Assembly (NCBI GenBank): GCA_003577165.1
Contig: QEUM01000016.1
Span: 1-43,069 of the forward strand
From: Armatimonadota bacterium
GTDB taxonomy: Bacteria > Armatimonadota > Fimbriimonadia > Fimbriimonadales > ATM1
Length of the DNA: 43,069 bases
Direction: 5' to 3'
The notes under the pieces were generated by a model. That model did no database searches, was not told the DNA's origin, and saw only the letters and a program-made list of their open reading frames with translations. Shown piece after piece: positions 7,491-15,447 of this stretch. How positions within the stretch are numbered: position 1 is the stretch's first letter; every line of letters begins with the position of its first letter. Position numbers and translations under genes: made by a program.

Positions 7491-8737
7491 TCGTTCCATC
7501 CATTGACCTTTCCGAGGGGAGAGCCGTTCAACTCGAAACAGGCGAGAGGCTCGTCATCGATGCGGGTGACCCACGGCCGCTCGCCACTCGGTTCGGGATG
7601 GTCGGAGAGATCGCGGTCATCGACCTCGATGCAGCGAAGGGCGAGGGGTCCAACGAGGAAGTCATTCGCGAATTGTTGGGTCTCGCGCGATGCCGCGTCG
7701 GAGGGGGTATTCGGAAGGCCGAGCGCGCGATCGAGTGGCTGGATGCAGGAGCATCGAAAGTCATTCTCGGAACGGCGGCTGAGCCGGAACTGCTCTCGCG
7801 CTTGCCTAAGGATCGAGTGATGGCTGCGTTGGATGCGCGACATGACGAAGTGGTCACGCACGGTTGGCGCACCAACACAGGAAGCAGGATCGAGGAGCGG
7901 GTCGAGGCACTTTCGGAACTCGTGAGCGGCTTTCTGGTGACGTTCGTCGAGCGAGAAGGGAAGATGGAGGGAACGAACCTCGATCGAATTCGAGAGTTGG
8001 TCGAGCGATTTCCCGGAGTGAAGTTCACTTTTGCGGGGGGGATTACAACACTGGAAGAGATCCGTGAGATAGACCGGCTGGGAGCGGATTGCCAGGTGGG
8101 GATGGCGCTCTATACAGGTCGAATCGGGCTCGCAGACGCGCTCTGCGCACCCTTGAATTGGACGGCCGATGGAATGATTCCGACGGTCGTGTGCGACGAA
8201 GCCGGTGTGGCCCTGGGCCTGCATTGGTCGAATCCGGACTCGCTACGCGAGGCGATCGAGTCGGGAACCGGCGTGTATCACTCCCGCAAGCGCGGACTCT
8301 GGCGGAAGGGCGAGACGTCGGGCGACAGACAGGAGCTTCTGCGCGTCGATGCAGACTGCGATCGGGACGCGCTGCGGTTTACGGTTCGGCAGTTTGGTCG
8401 TGGAAACTGCCATGTTGGAACTCGCACCTGTTGGGGCGACGACTGGGGGCTTCACCGGCTCTATCGCAGACTGGAAGCGCTCGCAGTGGACGCGCCGCCG
8501 GATTCCTACACAAGGCGGCTGTTGGCAGATCGGGAGTTGTTGGAATCGAAGTTGCGAGAGGAACTCGGTGAACTTCTGGCCGCACGCGATGCGGGCGAAA
8601 CAGCATGGGAGAGCGCGGACCTTTTGTACTTCGTTCTCGTCAAGTGCGTTGCCATCGGCGTCGGCCTCGAGGAGGTGGAGCGAATTCTCGATTTGCGAGA
8701 AAAGAGGGTGACGCGCAGGCCGGGGGATGCGAAGTGA
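7487..8737 (+). CDS. hisA: HisA-HisI-HisE triple fusion
   Basis: 416 aa carrying three activities in one chain. Residues 1-220 are HisA, the ProFAR isomerase, a TIM barrel with catalytic Asp7 (SIDLSEGRAVQL) and Asp116 (AALDARHDE), and phosphate loops VGGGIR and FAGGIT. Residues 222-316 are HisI, phosphoribosyl-AMP cyclohydrolase: SRKRGLWRKGETSG, DADCD with Cys291, NCH with Cys308 and RTC with Cys315, the zinc ligands. Residues 320-408 are HisE, phosphoribosyl-ATP pyrophosphatase, with KLREELGELLAA and ESADLLYF. The three catalyse consecutive steps 2-4 of the pathway. HisI-HisE fusions are common; HisA in front is not one I know. The usual Gln-Asp of HisI is Cys-Asp here (VVCDEAG). GTG 7487 overlaps the hisF stop. 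Confidence 0.93.
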   Translation: MIVPSIDLSEGRAVQLETGERLVIDAGDPRPLATRFGMVGEIAVIDLDAAKGEGSNEEVIRELLGLARCRVGGGIRKAERAIEWLDAGASKVILGTAAEPELLSRLPKDRVMAALDARHDEVVTHGWRTNTGSRIEERVEALSELVSGFLVTFVEREGKMEGTNLDRIRELVERFPGVKFTFAGGITTLEEIREIDRLGADCQVGMALYTGRIGLADALCAPLNWTADGMIPTVVCDEAGVALGLHWSNPDSLREAIESGTGVYHSRKRGLWRKGETSGDRQELLRVDADCDRDALRFTVRQFGRGNCHVGTRTCWGDDWGLHRLYRRLEALAVDAPPDSYTRRLLADRELLESKLREELGELLAARDAGETAWESADLLYFVLVKCVAIGVGLEEVERILDLREKRVTRRPGDAK

Positions 8738-9993
8738 GCCGGCGCTTGTTTCCGCTGGTCACGATCGAGGAGGCGGTCCGCCGAACGCCGAAGCCGCTCG
8801 ACGAAGAGGCCGTTGCGAGATCGGAGGAGATCCTGCGATCGATCGAAGAGCGAGGATGGGAGGCTGCCGTTTCGTGGGCGAACGAACTCGGCGATCTCGT
8901 GCCGGGCCAAGCCGCAGTCTTGCAAGGGGATGAACTGCAGGCGGCGCTCAACGAAATTCCCCAAGATCATCGTGAGTTGTTGTCGAGGGTTCGAGACCGC
9001 ATCGCGCGCTTCGCGGAAGTCCAGTTGGCGTCGCTGCGCTCTGCGGTGAGCGACATTCCGGGAGGAATCGCGGGCCATGTCGTTGTGCCGGTTCGCGCGG
9101 CGGGCTGTTACGCTCCGGGGGGGCGATATCCGCTGCCGAGTTCGGTGCTGATGACCGTGACCACTGCTCGAGTCGCAGGCGTGGAATCGGTCTGGTGCGC
9201 CTCTCCCAAGCCGTCCGCAGTGACCGTCGCGGCGGCCGCAGTCGCCGGAGCGGACGCGCTAATCGCGTTCGGGGGGGCGCCTGCAGTCGGCGTCCTTGCC
9301 TACGGATGCGGCCCGGTTCCGAGATGCGATGTGATCGTGGGTCCCGGAAGCAAGTGGGTCACCGCGGCAAAGAGGGCCGTCTTCGGGCAGGTCGGAATCG
9401 ACATGCTCGCGGGTCCTTCGGAGTTGCTCGTGCTCGCAGACGACTCGGCGAACGCGGCTTGGATTGCGGCCGATCTGCTCGCCCAGGCTGAGCATGACGT
9501 GGATGCCGGTCCGATGCTGATTTCGACAAGCGAGTCGCTGCTCGACGCGGTCGAACTTGCGCTGCAGAATCAACTCGAAACACTACCGACGAAGGAAATC
9601 GCGGAGCGCGCGCTTGCGAACGGATGGGCTGCGTTTGCGCCAAGCCTCGAAGAGGGGATTCGCGTGGCAAACGAAGTCGCTCCAGAGCATCTGGAGTTGA
9701 TGGTGCGGGATGCGGAGTCGGTCGCTCAGAGGCTGACCGAATACGGCGGCTTGTTCATTGGCGGCAACGCGGCCGAAGTGTTCGGAGATTACGGAGCAGG
9801 CCCGAATCACGTCCTACCGACTGGTCGGACCGCGCGCTTCTCGAGCGGACTCTCCGTGTTGAACTTCCTCCGCACGAGGACTTGGATGCAGGTCTCCAAA
9901 CCGAACGACGCGCTGATCGACGACTGCGCGGAACTGGCTCGCTTAGAGGGCTTGGAAGCGCACGCCCGCGCGGCAGAGATGCGTCGAGGTTAG
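8734..9993 (+). CDS. hisD: Histidinol dehydrogenase
   Basis: 419 aa, the normal length. It oxidises L-histidinol to L-histidine in two NAD-dependent steps and needs zinc. Visible family segments are GGRYPLPSSVLM, VGPGSKWVTAAKR, DMLAGPSELLVLAD, AQAEHD (zinc ligands Gln and His), APEHLEL and GDYGAGPNHVLPT (zinc-ligand Asp and catalytic region). GTG 8734 overlaps the preceding stop by 4 nt. It is the last gene of the operon: hisC and a histidinol-phosphatase are not in this window. Its stop codon interlocks with that of the convergent ThuA gene. Confidence 0.97.
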   Translation: MSRRLFPLVTIEEAVRRTPKPLDEEAVARSEEILRSIEERGWEAAVSWANELGDLVPGQAAVLQGDELQAALNEIPQDHRELLSRVRDRIARFAEVQLASLRSAVSDIPGGIAGHVVVPVRAAGCYAPGGRYPLPSSVLMTVTTARVAGVESVWCASPKPSAVTVAAAAVAGADALIAFGGAPAVGVLAYGCGPVPRCDVIVGPGSKWVTAAKRAVFGQVGIDMLAGPSELLVLADDSANAAWIAADLLAQAEHDVDAGPMLISTSESLLDAVELALQNQLETLPTKEIAERALANGWAAFAPSLEEGIRVANEVAPEHLELMVRDAESVAQRLTEYGGLFIGGNAAEVFGDYGAGPNHVLPTGRTARFSSGLSVLNFLRTRTWMQVSKPNDALIDDCAELARLEGLEAHARAAEMRRG

Positions 9994-11357
9994 TCGTTTC
10001 GGGGCAGTACCCATACGTTGCGATAGGCGATCGGCCCGTGATCGCCCTGCAGCATCAGAGGCCCCTTCGGCTTCTCGTCGTCGAACAGACTTGCCCGTGT
10101 CGGGCCGGTGCAGCGTACGTTTTCGAGAACGACTAATCCGTTGAGCCGGACCTCGTGAAAGACGGCGTCGGAAATCTTTTTGCCAGCGCGGTCGAAGCGC
10201 GGAGCCGAAAAGCGTATGTCGAGGGTCTGCCACTTTCCTGGAGCAAGGGCAGCATTGACGCGCGGAGGAACGCCTTCAAAACCCTTGTCGTTCTTCCACC
10301 TCTCGTACTTCCCGCCCATGTCGGAGTGCATGAGGTTGGCAGCGGCGACCTCGAAGGAGTCGCGAATTTGAATCTCGTATCGCCCCATGAGGTACACGCC
10401 CGAGTTCGAATTCTTGGGGATGCAGAACTCGACGCGCAGAAGCACGTCTCCGTACTGTTCGCGAGTGATGAGATGGGCGTCCCGGCCATTGCTCGTGAAA
10501 AGGACACCCGAGCCAGGCGATGACGTCAATCGCAGCGGATCCGACGTGTCGAGCAAAACGTCGCCCACTTCGATCCAGCCCTTCGGAAGGGTCGCGCCGA
10601 AATTAGCGGATTCGGCCCCGTGCGGACGACCCGCTTGTGATGCCCACAGGATGCCTTGATAAAGGTGTTCGACAAATTCGGGCTCGGTGTAGGACTCCTT
10701 GGTGTGACCGAGGGCCGTGTACCAGGATCGCCCACCGTCAAACTCACTACACCATATGATTGGATGGTCCGATCCCATGGAGCCGCCGGCGTAGGTCGTT
10801 TCGTCGACGCTCGCGAGCACGCGCACGTCTTTTCGCGGACTTGCGTCGAAGTCGTACCATTCGTCGGTTCTTTCCCAGGCCTTCGGCAGGAACTGCGTCG
10901 AGGGGTGTCTGTCATCTTCGATGCGGATCGTCGCTTTTGAGATCTGAGGATGGCGTCGGAAGTAGGCTCCTGCCAGTTGGCGATACCACGGCCATTGGTA
11001 TTCCGTGTCCGTCGCTGCGTGGACGCCAACATATCCGTTGCCTTCGCGAATGAAGGCTTGAAACGCCGCCTGCTGCGTTTCGTCTAGCACGTCGCCAGTC
11101 GTGAGCAAGAAGACGACACAGTCAAAGTTCGCCAAATTCGACGGATTGAATGCGGCGGAATCCTCGGTGAAGGTGACCGTAAAACCTTTGCTTTGCGAAA
11201 GACGCCGTAGCGCCTCTTGGGCATCGGGAATGGAGTCGTGCCGGAAGCCTGCCGTCTTGGAGAAGGCGAGCACGCGCGGATGCGACACGGAGAGAGCGCT
11301 CATGGAGGCGCTCTGCGTCAGGCTGACCAGACTGGCGGCGAGAAGACCGGCGACCAT
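9990..11357 (-). CDS. ThuA domain - DUF1080 fusion protein, exported
   Basis: 455 aa. An N-terminal hydrophobic stretch (residues 1-20, ending near QSAS) looks like a signal peptide. Residues 27-245 form a ThuA domain, a glutamine-amidotransferase-like fold: VLAFSKTAGFRHDSIP, FDCVVFLLTTGDVL, GNGYVGVHAATDT and WYTALGHTKESY. Residues 255-455 form a DUF1080 (3-keto-disaccharide hydrolase / concanavalin-like) domain: WIEVGDVLL, NSGVYLMGRYEIQI and the terminal GPIAYRNVWVLP. ThuA is linked to trehalose and other disaccharide use and DUF1080 to 3-keto-sugar hydrolysis, so an envelope sugar-catabolic role is likely (inference). No Shine-Dalgarno precedes the ATG at 11357; a GATAAT six bases before it could mean a leaderless message. 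The 3' end overlaps hisD by 4 nt, tail to tail. Confidence 0.88.
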   Translation of the reverse strand: MVAGLLAASLVSLTQSASMSALSVSHPRVLAFSKTAGFRHDSIPDAQEALRRLSQSKGFTVTFTEDSAAFNPSNLANFDCVVFLLTTGDVLDETQQAAFQAFIREGNGYVGVHAATDTEYQWPWYRQLAGAYFRRHPQISKATIRIEDDRHPSTQFLPKAWERTDEWYDFDASPRKDVRVLASVDETTYAGGSMGSDHPIIWCSEFDGGRSWYTALGHTKESYTEPEFVEHLYQGILWASQAGRPHGAESANFGATLPKGWIEVGDVLLDTSDPLRLTSSPGSGVLFTSNGRDAHLITREQYGDVLLRVEFCIPKNSNSGVYLMGRYEIQIRDSFEVAAANLMHSDMGGKYERWKNDKGFEGVPPRVNAALAPGKWQTLDIRFSAPRFDRAGKKISDAVFHEVRLNGLVVLENVRCTGPTRASLFDDEKPKGPLMLQGDHGPIAYRNVWVLPRND

Positions 11358-11402
11358 GTGCGGATTATCGCACGCCAGCCACCGAACGCTCGGTTCGGCT
11401 GA

Positions 11403-12563
11403 CTATTTGGAGTACTCTCGGATTTGGATTCCGCGCTCTTTCAGCCGCTCCACGACCGTCGTTCCCGGCACGGCAAGTTCGTATCGGACGCAGCCGTGAG
11501 ACACGTTGCCTTCGGCGATCTCAATCGCCACGATCGAGGTCGGGAAGCCGGTCATTCTTTCCATCGCGCTGAAGCCCGTAGCCTCGTCCTGTTTGTCGTG
11601 AATTTCGATGACGAGAGTCGAATCTGCGCCGTCCTTCTTTCCAGAAGCGACTGCTCGCACTAAGATCTGGTCTTGGTCTTCGTCGTCGCGGAGCGCATCT
11701 GCCATCACCTTGTGGAACAACTCTCGCGGGCGGACTTTGCAGCCTTCGACTTCGATCGGTTCCATGCTCCAGAAACCAAAGTCAGAGAACATCCGCATCC
11801 GTTCGCAGTGTCCGGGAAACCGAATGGTCTTGTATTCGTAGGTGCGCACCTTGCCTTCGAAAGTATAGGGCGCCGTGCTTGTGCCGCCACTCGTGACAAA
11901 CGCTTCCATTTTCCCGAGGCCTGGCCAGTCGATGCTCTCGAGGTCCGTCAGACTGTCGGGTCGCGCGATCTTCCAATCGCGAATCGCGAAGGCGGGGTCG
12001 GTGTATTCCGCGACGAGTCCCTCGATGTTGAAGACCAACTTGTAATTAAGAGGCGGCTTCGGATGCTGAGGGAGTCCACCGCAATATAGATAGATGTCCA
12101 GCGTTTCATCCAGGAGGGACATCAAGTGCGTTGCAAGGCTGTTGACGAGTCCGGGCGCGAGCCCCGTGTCCGGAACGACGCACACCTTCGCCGCTTTGGC
12201 AGCGTCGTCGAGTTTCATCGTTTCGAGGGTGACCTCGGTGTCCCCGCCCATGTCCACCATGCTCGTCGCCGTGTGGATCGCAACCGGCGCGACGCGAGGA
12301 TGCATCCAGTAGGGAACGCAACTCAGCACGACGTCCACAGGCTCCAAGAACTTGGCGAGGTCGTGCTCCTTGAGTGCATCCACTTGGAAAGCCTCGCAAA
12401 TCGCCTTTCCAACGAGGCAATTGATGCGGTGGGCGTTAGTTTCCGCCTGCGCCAAACTCACGTCGCCCATGAGTATGCGGTCAGCGTTCCCGAATCTTGC
12501 TAAATCGTATGCAGAGGCCGTGCCCTGCATACCGGATCCGAGTATCGCGTACGTGTAACCCAT
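11403..12563 (-). CDS. Saccharopine dehydrogenase family protein, lysine 6-dehydrogenase-like
   Basis: 386 aa, the normal length for lysine 6-dehydrogenase and its relatives. An N-terminal Rossmann fold carries YAILGSGMQGTASAYDLARFG (nucleotide-binding GxGxxG), followed by VDVVLSCVPYWMHPRVAPVAI and DMGGDTEV; the middle has PDTGLAPGLVNSLATHLM and TSGGTSTAPYTFEGKV, both typical of the family. Likely an NAD(P)-dependent oxidoreductase acting on lysine or a related amino acid in the cytoplasm; the exact substrate cannot be read from sequence. GGAG lies 6 nt before the ATG at 12563. It is divergent from the small basic protein at 12749 and 45 nt upstream of the ThuA-DUF1080 gene on the same strand. 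Confidence 0.85.
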   Translation of the reverse strand: MGYTYAILGSGMQGTASAYDLARFGNADRILMGDVSLAQAETNAHRINCLVGKAICEAFQVDALKEHDLAKFLEPVDVVLSCVPYWMHPRVAPVAIHTATSMVDMGGDTEVTLETMKLDDAAKAAKVCVVPDTGLAPGLVNSLATHLMSLLDETLDIYLYCGGLPQHPKPPLNYKLVFNIEGLVAEYTDPAFAIRDWKIARPDSLTDLESIDWPGLGKMEAFVTSGGTSTAPYTFEGKVRTYEYKTIRFPGHCERMRMFSDFGFWSMEPIEVEGCKVRPRELFHKVMADALRDDEDQDQILVRAVASGKKDGADSTLVIEIHDKQDEATGFSAMERMTGFPTSIVAIEIAEGNVSHGCVRYELAVPGTTVVERLKERGIQIREYSK

Positions 12564-12716
12564 GGAGTCTCCAGTTTCTTATCGGCGGCGGTGGATTGCG
12601 CGAGCAGTGTGTGCCGCAGAAAAAATCGCGGGCGATCTCGCCTCGCGTTCAGGGAGAATACCGCGAATCGCCCTCGCGCCTCAACCTCGCGGATATGCCG
12701 GCAGGCTGCGAGTCAG

Positions 12717-12725
12717 TGTTATAAT
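12717..12725 (+). promoter_or_regulatory. Extended -10 promoter for the small basic protein
   Basis: TGTTATAAT: a perfect TATAAT at 12720-12725 preceded by TG one base upstream, the extended -10 form. No good -35 is present, as expected for that class. Transcription would begin about 17 nt before the ATG at 12749. Confidence 0.6.
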
Positions 12726-12748
12726 GCTGTCCGCTCAGGACGATTTGT

Positions 12749-13006
12749 ATGCGTATTCGGAATAAGGAACTGCGCCAACGGCGCCATCGGAAGGAGAAGG
12801 CCCAGAAGGCCGCAATCAAGGCTGCGAAGGCAGCGGGCAAGTCCACCCCGAAAACAAAGGCGCCAGCCGCCGAAAAGCCGAAGGCCGCGCCGAAGAAGAC
12901 GACCACAAGGGCCGCAGCAGCCAAGAAGCCGGCCGCTCCGCGAAAGAGAGCGACCAAGAAGGCGGAAGAGCCCGCTCCCGAAGCGGAAGCGCCCGCCGAA
13001 GGCTAA
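12749..13006 (+). CDS. Small Lys/Ala/Pro-rich basic protein, histone H1-like
   Basis: 85 aa. It opens with a dense Arg/Lys helix (MRIRNKELRQRRHRKEK), continues with A/K-rich repeats (AAIKAAKAAGK, then TPKTKAP, AAEKPKAAPKK, AAAAKKPAAPRK), and ends in a short acidic tail EEPAPEAEAPAEG. No family is recognised. Composition resembles the disordered tails of bacterial histone H1-like or ribosome-associated proteins, so nucleic acid binding is likely (inference). Support for being real: an extended -10 box, AGGA 8 nt before the ATG, and a composition very unlike a random frame. The opposite strand also has a long frame here; I treat it as a shadow. Confidence 0.7.
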   Translation: MRIRNKELRQRRHRKEKAQKAAIKAAKAAGKSTPKTKAPAAEKPKAAPKKTTTRAAAAKKPAAPRKRATKKAEEPAPEAEAPAEG

Positions 13007-13059
13007 GTTCCCCCCGGAGAGCCATAAGTCAAGGGCATCATCGGCCCAGACTGCGCCCG

Positions 13060-14622
13060 TTAGCGTGGTTTGCCCTCGGATTCGCCCGGAAGCGCCCATG
13101 GCGGGGGCCCAACCTCGTCCTCGTCGGCGCCGACCGTGCTCGGCTGCTCCCACTCTTGTGGCCGCTCTTCGGCCGGGGCGGACACGGATGGCGGAGCGAC
13201 GGTTCCGAATACCCGCGTGAAGAGAGCCGACTGGAGAACCGACTCCGGGTCGAGACGCCTCTTGATCGCGAGAAACTCGGCGACTGCGTCTTCGCCCCAT
13301 ACCGCGGCTGGCGCGCCCAGGAATAGCGTCGAGTCCTTCGCAAAGTAGAAGCGACCGCGGTTCTCAAGCACGATTTCGTCGAGGGCGCGGGCGAGGGAGT
13401 TCATGGCGTCTCTTGCCTTTTGCGGAACTCGATAATCAAGGGCAAGAGAGTAGCCGTCGAGACCGTGGCTGAGCAAGAACGAGTCTTGGCGGTGCTTTTT
13501 CAGTACCGCCAATAACGGGACCATTCCTCTGTCCTGAGAGAGTCCGACGATGCGATCGAACGCCTCCGGCGCGCGCTCGATCGGAAGGAAGGCTTGGTAC
13601 TGAACGAGGGCGGCTTTGCCGTAAGAGAGTTTCCAATTCGGCGCAGCGTCGAGCAGAAAACTGAACCTGGCTAAGGATTCACGGTGGATGCGGCCGGATT
13701 CTCTTTTGCCGGAGCGAAACTTCGCCGCGTTCACCATTCGCATTCCGAATCGATTCACAAACGGGCGCATGAATCGAAACAACTGCGAGCGGGCGAGGCA
13801 GCCCGCAAACGTATCCGGCAAGGCTTGTGCAGACGCGCGCAGTGTCTCCTCGGGGTGTGCGTCTTCACCCGGTCCCAGGTGCCACGCTCCATGAACGAGT
13901 CCACGGCCGGAAGACGCTCCTGAGGAGAAGGCGTCGACCCAACCTACTACATAGTCGGCCTGCCCCCCACCTGTCAGCCTCTCGAATGCAGAAAACTGTT
14001 CACGCCAAGATGCAACAGAGACCGGTTCGACCTTGAGAAGTCCGGAGTGGACTCTCTTCATTTGCAGGGTGACCGAGAAGATGACGCCGAGCAGTCCGAA
14101 TCCGCCGATCGCCGCGTAGAAGATGTCGCTGTTCTCGGTTCTGGAGCAGTGGATCTTGTCCCTCGTCGGCGTTAGGAGTTCGAACTCCAGCACGTGGTCG
14201 CCGATCGGTCCGACTGCAAAGCAGTTCTTTCCATGGATGTTCGCCGCCACTGCGCCGCCGATCGTGACTTTCGCCGTTCCAGGAACGACAGGCGGCCACC
14301 AGCCGTCGGGGAGAGTGTATTGCCACAACTGCTCGATCGTCACGCCTGGCTCGCAGCGAATGATGCCGGTCTGGGGACTCCACTCGAGGATGCGAGTCAT
14401 GCGAGTGAGGTCGATGACGATTCCTTCCGGACATTGGAACGCATCCCCGTAACTATTGCCGCCTCCTTTCAGAGCGACCGGGAGCCCGAACGCCTCTGCG
14501 TCTTCGAACGCGTCAATGATGCCTTCCTCCGTCGTTGGGCGATAGACGTACGACAGACTCGAAGACGACATGCCCCATGCCTCGATCCGTTCGAGGCGTT
14601 CTGTGGGCGGAGTGCGCGTCAC
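13060..14622 (-). CDS. FAD-linked oxidase, DprE1-like
   Basis: 520 aa from the GTG at 14622. The N-terminal FAD-binding (PCMH-type) domain carries YRPTTEEGIIDAF, GGGNSYGDA, IVIDLTRM, GGAVAANIHGKN and AAIGGFGLLGVIFSVTL. The GGA..A..IHGKN block closely resembles mycobacterial DprE1, the FAD subunit of decaprenylphosphoryl-ribose 2'-epimerase. The C-terminal part with PIERAPEAFDRIVGL and FYFAKDSTLF fits the same group. The GTG overlaps the stop of the upstream short-chain dehydrogenase by 4 nt, and that neighbour looks like the reductase half (DprE2), so the two probably act together, with oxidation then re-reduction at C2' of a lipid-linked pentose (inference). The frame is open further upstream but inside the neighbour. 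Confidence 0.82.
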   Translation of the reverse strand: MTRTPPTERLERIEAWGMSSSSLSYVYRPTTEEGIIDAFEDAEAFGLPVALKGGGNSYGDAFQCPEGIVIDLTRMTRILEWSPQTGIIRCEPGVTIEQLWQYTLPDGWWPPVVPGTAKVTIGGAVAANIHGKNCFAVGPIGDHVLEFELLTPTRDKIHCSRTENSDIFYAAIGGFGLLGVIFSVTLQMKRVHSGLLKVEPVSVASWREQFSAFERLTGGGQADYVVGWVDAFSSGASSGRGLVHGAWHLGPGEDAHPEETLRASAQALPDTFAGCLARSQLFRFMRPFVNRFGMRMVNAAKFRSGKRESGRIHRESLARFSFLLDAAPNWKLSYGKAALVQYQAFLPIERAPEAFDRIVGLSQDRGMVPLLAVLKKHRQDSFLLSHGLDGYSLALDYRVPQKARDAMNSLARALDEIVLENRGRFYFAKDSTLFLGAPAAVWGEDAVAEFLAIKRRLDPESVLQSALFTRVFGTVAPPSVSAPAEERPQEWEQPSTVGADEDEVGPPPWALPGESEGKPR

Positions 14623-15368
14623 AGATTGAGTCTCCGGAAGAAGAAGGATGGGATCATGCGAATCACTTTGCTCACGAACCACCATCGCATGGGGATGTAA
14701 GCCGTCTTGTTGTTCTTCGCCGCAGCCCTAAGAATGAGATCGGCCGCGCGCTCTGCGCCGATCATCCCAGGTAGCCGTCCCCTCTGTTCAGTCATAGGGG
14801 TCTTCACAGGACCCGGCTTGACCGTACACACGTTCACTCCGAGAGTAGCCAAACGATTGCGAAGGGACTCGAGATAACACTCAAGCCCGGCTTTGGATGC
14901 GCCGTAGGCGGGATTGCCTCGCCGGCCTCGGTCGCCGGACACAGATCCGATGCCGACGATCGTCCCCCCCCGTCCGCGTTCGAATCGTTTCGCCGCGAGG
15001 TTGAGCCAGGCCATTGCGCCGATGAGATTAGCCGTGACGGTGGGAGCGTCCTTCTCGATGTCGTACTCCGTGGGGCCGATCAGAGGCATTGCGCCTGCGG
15101 CGTACACGATGATGTCGAGACCACCAAGCGCGCGCACGGCATCCTCGAAGACCTGCTCCGCGGAGCCGAAGTCGGCTACGTCGTGAACGTGCACAGTTGC
15201 GAGGGACAGGGAAACGCCGTTGATGTCGGCCGCGACTCGCCTCAGTTTATCTTCACGCCTGCCGACGAGCGCGACCTTCGTGCCGGAAGCGCACAGTTTC
15301 CTCGCTATCTGTTCGCCGATGCCGCCAGAGGCTCCGACGACGATCGCATGCTGCCACCGCGTTTCCAT
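14619..15368 (-). CDS. Short-chain dehydrogenase/reductase, DprE2-like
   Basis: 249 aa. A classical SDR: nucleotide-binding GASGGIG near residue 14, IVYAAGAMP, then the catalytic Ser in GIGSVSG and the YxxxK pair in NPAYGASKAGLE, followed by VKPGPVKTPMT. The C-terminal segment KVIRMIPSFFFRRL is hydrophobic and basic, consistent with membrane association, as in DprE2-type proteins. ATG 15368 is preferred because AGGAGAGGG lies about 9 nt upstream; the in-frame TTG at 15389 would overlap that site. It is coupled to the DprE1-like gene by a GTGA overlap and is probably its NAD(P)H-dependent reductase partner. Confidence 0.85.
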   Translation of the reverse strand: METRWQHAIVVGASGGIGEQIARKLCASGTKVALVGRREDKLRRVAADINGVSLSLATVHVHDVADFGSAEQVFEDAVRALGGLDIIVYAAGAMPLIGPTEYDIEKDAPTVTANLIGAMAWLNLAAKRFERGRGGTIVGIGSVSGDRGRRGNPAYGASKAGLECYLESLRNRLATLGVNVCTVKPGPVKTPMTEQRGRLPGMIGAERAADLILRAAAKNNKTAYIPMRWWFVSKVIRMIPSFFFRRLNL

Positions 15369-15447
15369 ATTGTCAGGCCCTCTCCTCAAGCATATCCGAA
15401 CGCGAGTTCGTAGTCGGGAACCGGGTCACGAGCATCCCGCAACCTTC

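Noticed and set aside
12719-13300. 193-aa frame on the minus strand, rich in Arg, Gly and Leu
   Set aside because: It lies opposite the small basic protein and beyond it into the DprE1-like gene, has no ribosome site, and its composition is the antisense of GC-rich Lys/Ala codons.
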